DNA of 64,000 nucleotides, taken from NCBI GenBank assembly GCA_030765065.1, contig CM060975.1, forward strand, positions 106,846,094-106,910,093, read 5' to 3'. The notes beneath the pieces were generated by a model that saw only the letters and a list, made by a program, of their open reading frames with translations, ran no database searches and had not been told where the DNA came from. A program made the translations under genes and the position numbers. Origin of the DNA: Deroplatys truncata (Eukaryota > Arthropoda > Insecta > Mantodea > Mantidae). Shown here one piece after another: positions 60,805 through 64,000 of the stretch; positions within the stretch are counted from its first letter, which is position 1, and each line of letters starts with the position of its first letter.

Positions 60805-61833
60805 TGAGAAGTATGTTTATTAGCCCCACGTATAGACGCCAATTTGAAGTAGATGGTTTGTTATGTTATCTGCACCACGCTTTGGGCGTCAATTTGAAGT
60901 AGTTTGTATTGAAGGAGTTGCATTATATTTCAACTGTTGGGGAGCCGAAGTTGTAGTAGTTGCAACCGCACGTATGGTAAACAGTTTCCGGTAGCCTTCC
61001 CCCCAAATGTACTTTCAGGTGGCCTTTGCCCCAAGTTTAAAAAATATTAAATTTGTAATTTAACTGTTTCTTTAAATATTATATATTTGTGTTTGCCTCG
61101 GCTGCATCAGTATTATTGTTAGAGACATGGATGTCTTGGCAGGGTTGTGGTGCGACAAGAATGTAGGCTTACACAGATTATAATTTTACTTCACTCCTTT
61201 TATTAATGCTTGATGCGATTTAATTAACACTTCACTGATATAGAGAGCTGTGAGATTCCTTTATTAATTACTTGTACTTTTTAACATGTAAACTCTTTTC
61301 GTCTCACACGAATAGTATTAAATTTCTCGAGGACACGTTTTGCGTCTGGTTAGTAACGCTATCTGCAACCAACTGACTTCTGAATTTGTAAATGTTTCTC
61401 CTTTTCAGTTTCTGATTGGCTAATCCTACTCCAATAGAATACCTTCATTTAACTAAAGCTTTTTATGGTTGTCGATTGGCTATTTTATAAACTGTCGCAA
61501 AAATTACATTCTTGTTGCTCCAATAATGACTAGTAGCATTATTAAACATTCTTACTCATTAATGCCTCAAGGTTACCTCATTGTTACCTCATTGTTAGCA
61601 ACTTTTAACCTATTATTCTCACAGCTCCTACATTATTAAATTACGTAATGCATTCACATAACATTATTGAACATGTATAAAATAATATACAATAATATAA
61701 ACATATACAATGCCTGTAATATACACTTTTTATATGTTGTTACATACACATATTGCTTTATGGCGGGTTGTTATTGAATTTATATATTATAGAATTTGAC
61801 TGAAATCATTTAAGTGTTAAAAATACTGCCTCA
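60805..61833 (-). mobile_element. Solo-LTR-like insertion
   Basis: A 1029-bp block with ends TGAG...CTCA lies inside the 76-bp array. CGGT occurs immediately before (60801-60804) and after (61834-61837), and the array unit resumes on the right as GGTTGAGTTCGTAAGAC. This fits a solo LTR with a 4-bp target duplication. A truncated relative is at 29817-30760 in the opposite direction. No internal genes are left, so the superfamily is not determined. Confidence 0.78.
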
Positions 61834-61837
61834 CGGT

Positions 61838-64000
61838 TGAGTTCGTAAGACATCCTATACACTGCGTGCATTCTTGTAGTAACTACAGAGGTGCTATGGT
61901 TGAATTCCTAAGACAAAATCTATTCAAGGCATTTTGTGATTCGTGGATATATATACGCAATTTGGATGCAAACATCTCCAGAAGTTTCACATATTCGCTG
62001 GAAAATCTATATTGTCTGAGAAATTCTTTGGTACTGAATATTTATAAAGGAATTAACCCATCATATATATATACCTTCGCGTTTCTAACAATCTAATTGG
62101 TACTCATCGTGCTTCAAAACGTTTGTAGTCTTGTAATTTATTATTTGGAAAGCGATATCCGCATTCAAACCTGGGCAAGTTGAAGACGAAAGTTAAAACT
62201 TCGGGCGATTACATACTTGAAGAAAACAAACCGGCATGTGGTGGGTAATGTTTAAGACTACAGGTAGGGTTGGTGCAACTGCGAGACATTTGAGTGCATA
62301 ATGCAGAACAGCTCTCATGATTCACATAAGTACCTCTAAAAATTGGCAAAATTTGAAATCCCCACTAAGGTTCTTGTTTGGATGACTTACCGATATTAGT
62401 GGCTTCTCCACTTAAATTGAGGTGGGTATAAAGCTAACTTTTGTCTTATGAAAACCCATGAGGCTTGAGAATAGCGTATTTATTAAAACCTTGAAAATGG
62501 GGATAGGTATTCTCGGTAGCATCGTGAGAAGTTAAAAAGCAATAAAAAAGTGAGATTAATCATTACATAAATTCCTGATCTCCACAAGACCTTTCCGGCT
62601 GGTGGTTGGAATCTGAAAATTAATAAGGTTCCTTTGCTAAGTCCCAAAAAAGCCAGACCGCCAGAATTGATGGAAAGGCTTTCCTTGGGAAAAAATTGTC
62701 CTTCACTTTGCTTTGTTTCAACCATTATCAGCCCTTCGTCTCCAGTTATGTGTACATTTTATTGGGAGCACGAAATCTTTATCAGCCACCGGATAAACCG
62801 TGTGAGAAGGATCATTAACTTCTTTCTATGCTTTCAGTGTTTCGACTTTTATAATTTTTAATCAGAACACAGATTTCCGTTTTCCTTACTAGCTGTTTCT
62901 CTTTTTATTGTTATGCTAGTTTGCTTTTCCGCTTCTTCTTTTACTTTTAGCTCTCTCTCCTTGGTGTGCTTTTATTTAGTTTTCGTTAATTAGTTCGTGT
63001 GTACTTATGTTTTTCCGCCGTTTTATTCGATGTACCATCTACTTTTTCTGTTTTGATTACTTTTCTCTTTTTGGGTTTTCTAACGGTGCTCTAGCTTTTT
63101 ACTGTTTTTTACTTTAAGTTTGCGTATTTGGTCTTTCCTAATTCCTCAAAGATGTTGGAAATGAAAAAGTTATTCTTTATGACCTGATGGCTTCTGATTT
63201 AGGCCATGCATATGGCAGTAAGCCAATAATACTATATGCCTTGAACTGCATCTTCTTAAAACAAAACTGCATAATATTGCGACTGTAGTGTTATAGAGGA
63301 GGTTTTTATGTCATTTTCAAATTACCAAGTATATACTTAAAATAAGAGCTGCAACTTTCCTGACGGCATAATGGCGCTTAAATTTTTTACTTATCTGGCT
63401 AGAAGTCCCAGAAATTTAAAGTCAAGTATATGCATTTCTTATTTTTCCTAAGAAGACTTTTTTTCTTCTTCTTCTGTACAGGTATAACTAAGCAAAGAAG
63501 AGGAAACTGATCCTGACCAAAACTCCTTTGTCTCACATTTAGGTGATCGTATACCACATATAAGGCAATCAACAGAGAGCTCTTTACAAACCTAAATAAA
63601 GCTTCAAGACGAATGCACACGAAGCAGGCCATTACTTCCGTTTTCCTGTAGCACCATGCCAATTACTAGTGTCTTTCAAAGTAGGGAATAGATTGGGTCT
63701 CTGTAAAGATTAATAGAGATCGGAATGTTGCAATGTTCACAGAGGGCAAAAGAATCTTCAGAGCCACCTTTAGAAATCGTACAATGTTGGATTGCAATTT
63801 GTAACATGTATTACATTGTTGAACTGGTGACACGATTAGGAACTGCAATTTTTTAAATAATTATTAAAAGATATAAAATAACATCACGTTATTTATAAGG
63901 CACTTTTTATACAATCGATAGTCATTTGACACATTTAGGTCAATTTGTGCCTCTAAAGTATATCTTAGTTTGCCTAAATTTAGGTACACTTTCCTTAGAA
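61838..64000. other. Remaining array unit, then unassigned sequence
   Basis: About 75 bp belong to the 76-bp array. The rest, to the window end, is AT-rich with no gene, RNA or repeat I can recognise; short frames on both strands look like chance. Confidence 0.45.

Overview
This looks like a window from a large, AT-rich, repeat-dense arthropod (probably insect) nuclear genome. Evidence: no dense bacterial-style coding, many decayed Tc1/mariner-superfamily transposons, a decayed I/Jockey-type LINE, several tRNA-derived SINEs, long microsatellites and TATA/AATAAA-type signals. The species is not determined by the sequence. I see no convincing intact host gene; nearly every recognisable protein is a transposon or virus-like remnant.

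The centrepiece is a giant palindrome at 6797-23351 (about 16.6 kb). Two arms of 8.29 and 8.17 kb face each other across an 88-bp spacer (15091-15178). From outside to centre each arm holds subterminal 70-bp repeats, a 21-bp minisatellite, a protein-primed family B DNA polymerase gene (about 1217 codons, N-terminal zinc fingers, embedded HNH/endonuclease VII-like motif), a TATA promoter with doubled upstream modules, and an array of nine B-box-like (GGTTCGANTCC) units spaced 129-146 bp. The outer ends read AG...CT and are flanked by near-identical hexamers, as in Polintons/Mavericks, but I see no integrase, protease, ATPase or capsid gene. The polymerase copies carry different stops and frameshifts, so they have decayed separately. 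A mirror-image assembly of one sequence would not show this. I read it as an inverted dimer of a PolB-only element, possibly undescribed.

Flanks, left to right: 1-501, 5402-6188, 24937-25825, 43078-43875 (with 44505-44738), 45791-46744, 50211-51036, 51152-51805 and 53270-54953 are copies of one dispersed repeat of about 0.9 kb. It has an inverted CTTTCTCTACT near both ends and an internal GT microsatellite. A fold-back element lies at 2387-3033. Tc1/mariner-superfamily elements lie at 27067-28645, 39973-40985, 53619-54451 (inside a dispersed-repeat copy), 55113-56352 and 57094-58924 (inside a LINE tail). A nearly full-length LINE runs on the minus strand at about 33889-38990. SINEs lie near 28738, 32540, 47037, 48955 and 52745. 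A 76-bp tandem array at 59440-60800 is split by a 1029-bp solo-LTR-like insertion (60805-61833); a truncated relative lies inverted at 29817-30760. The last 2 kb and most of 1.5-5.4 kb show nothing I can name.
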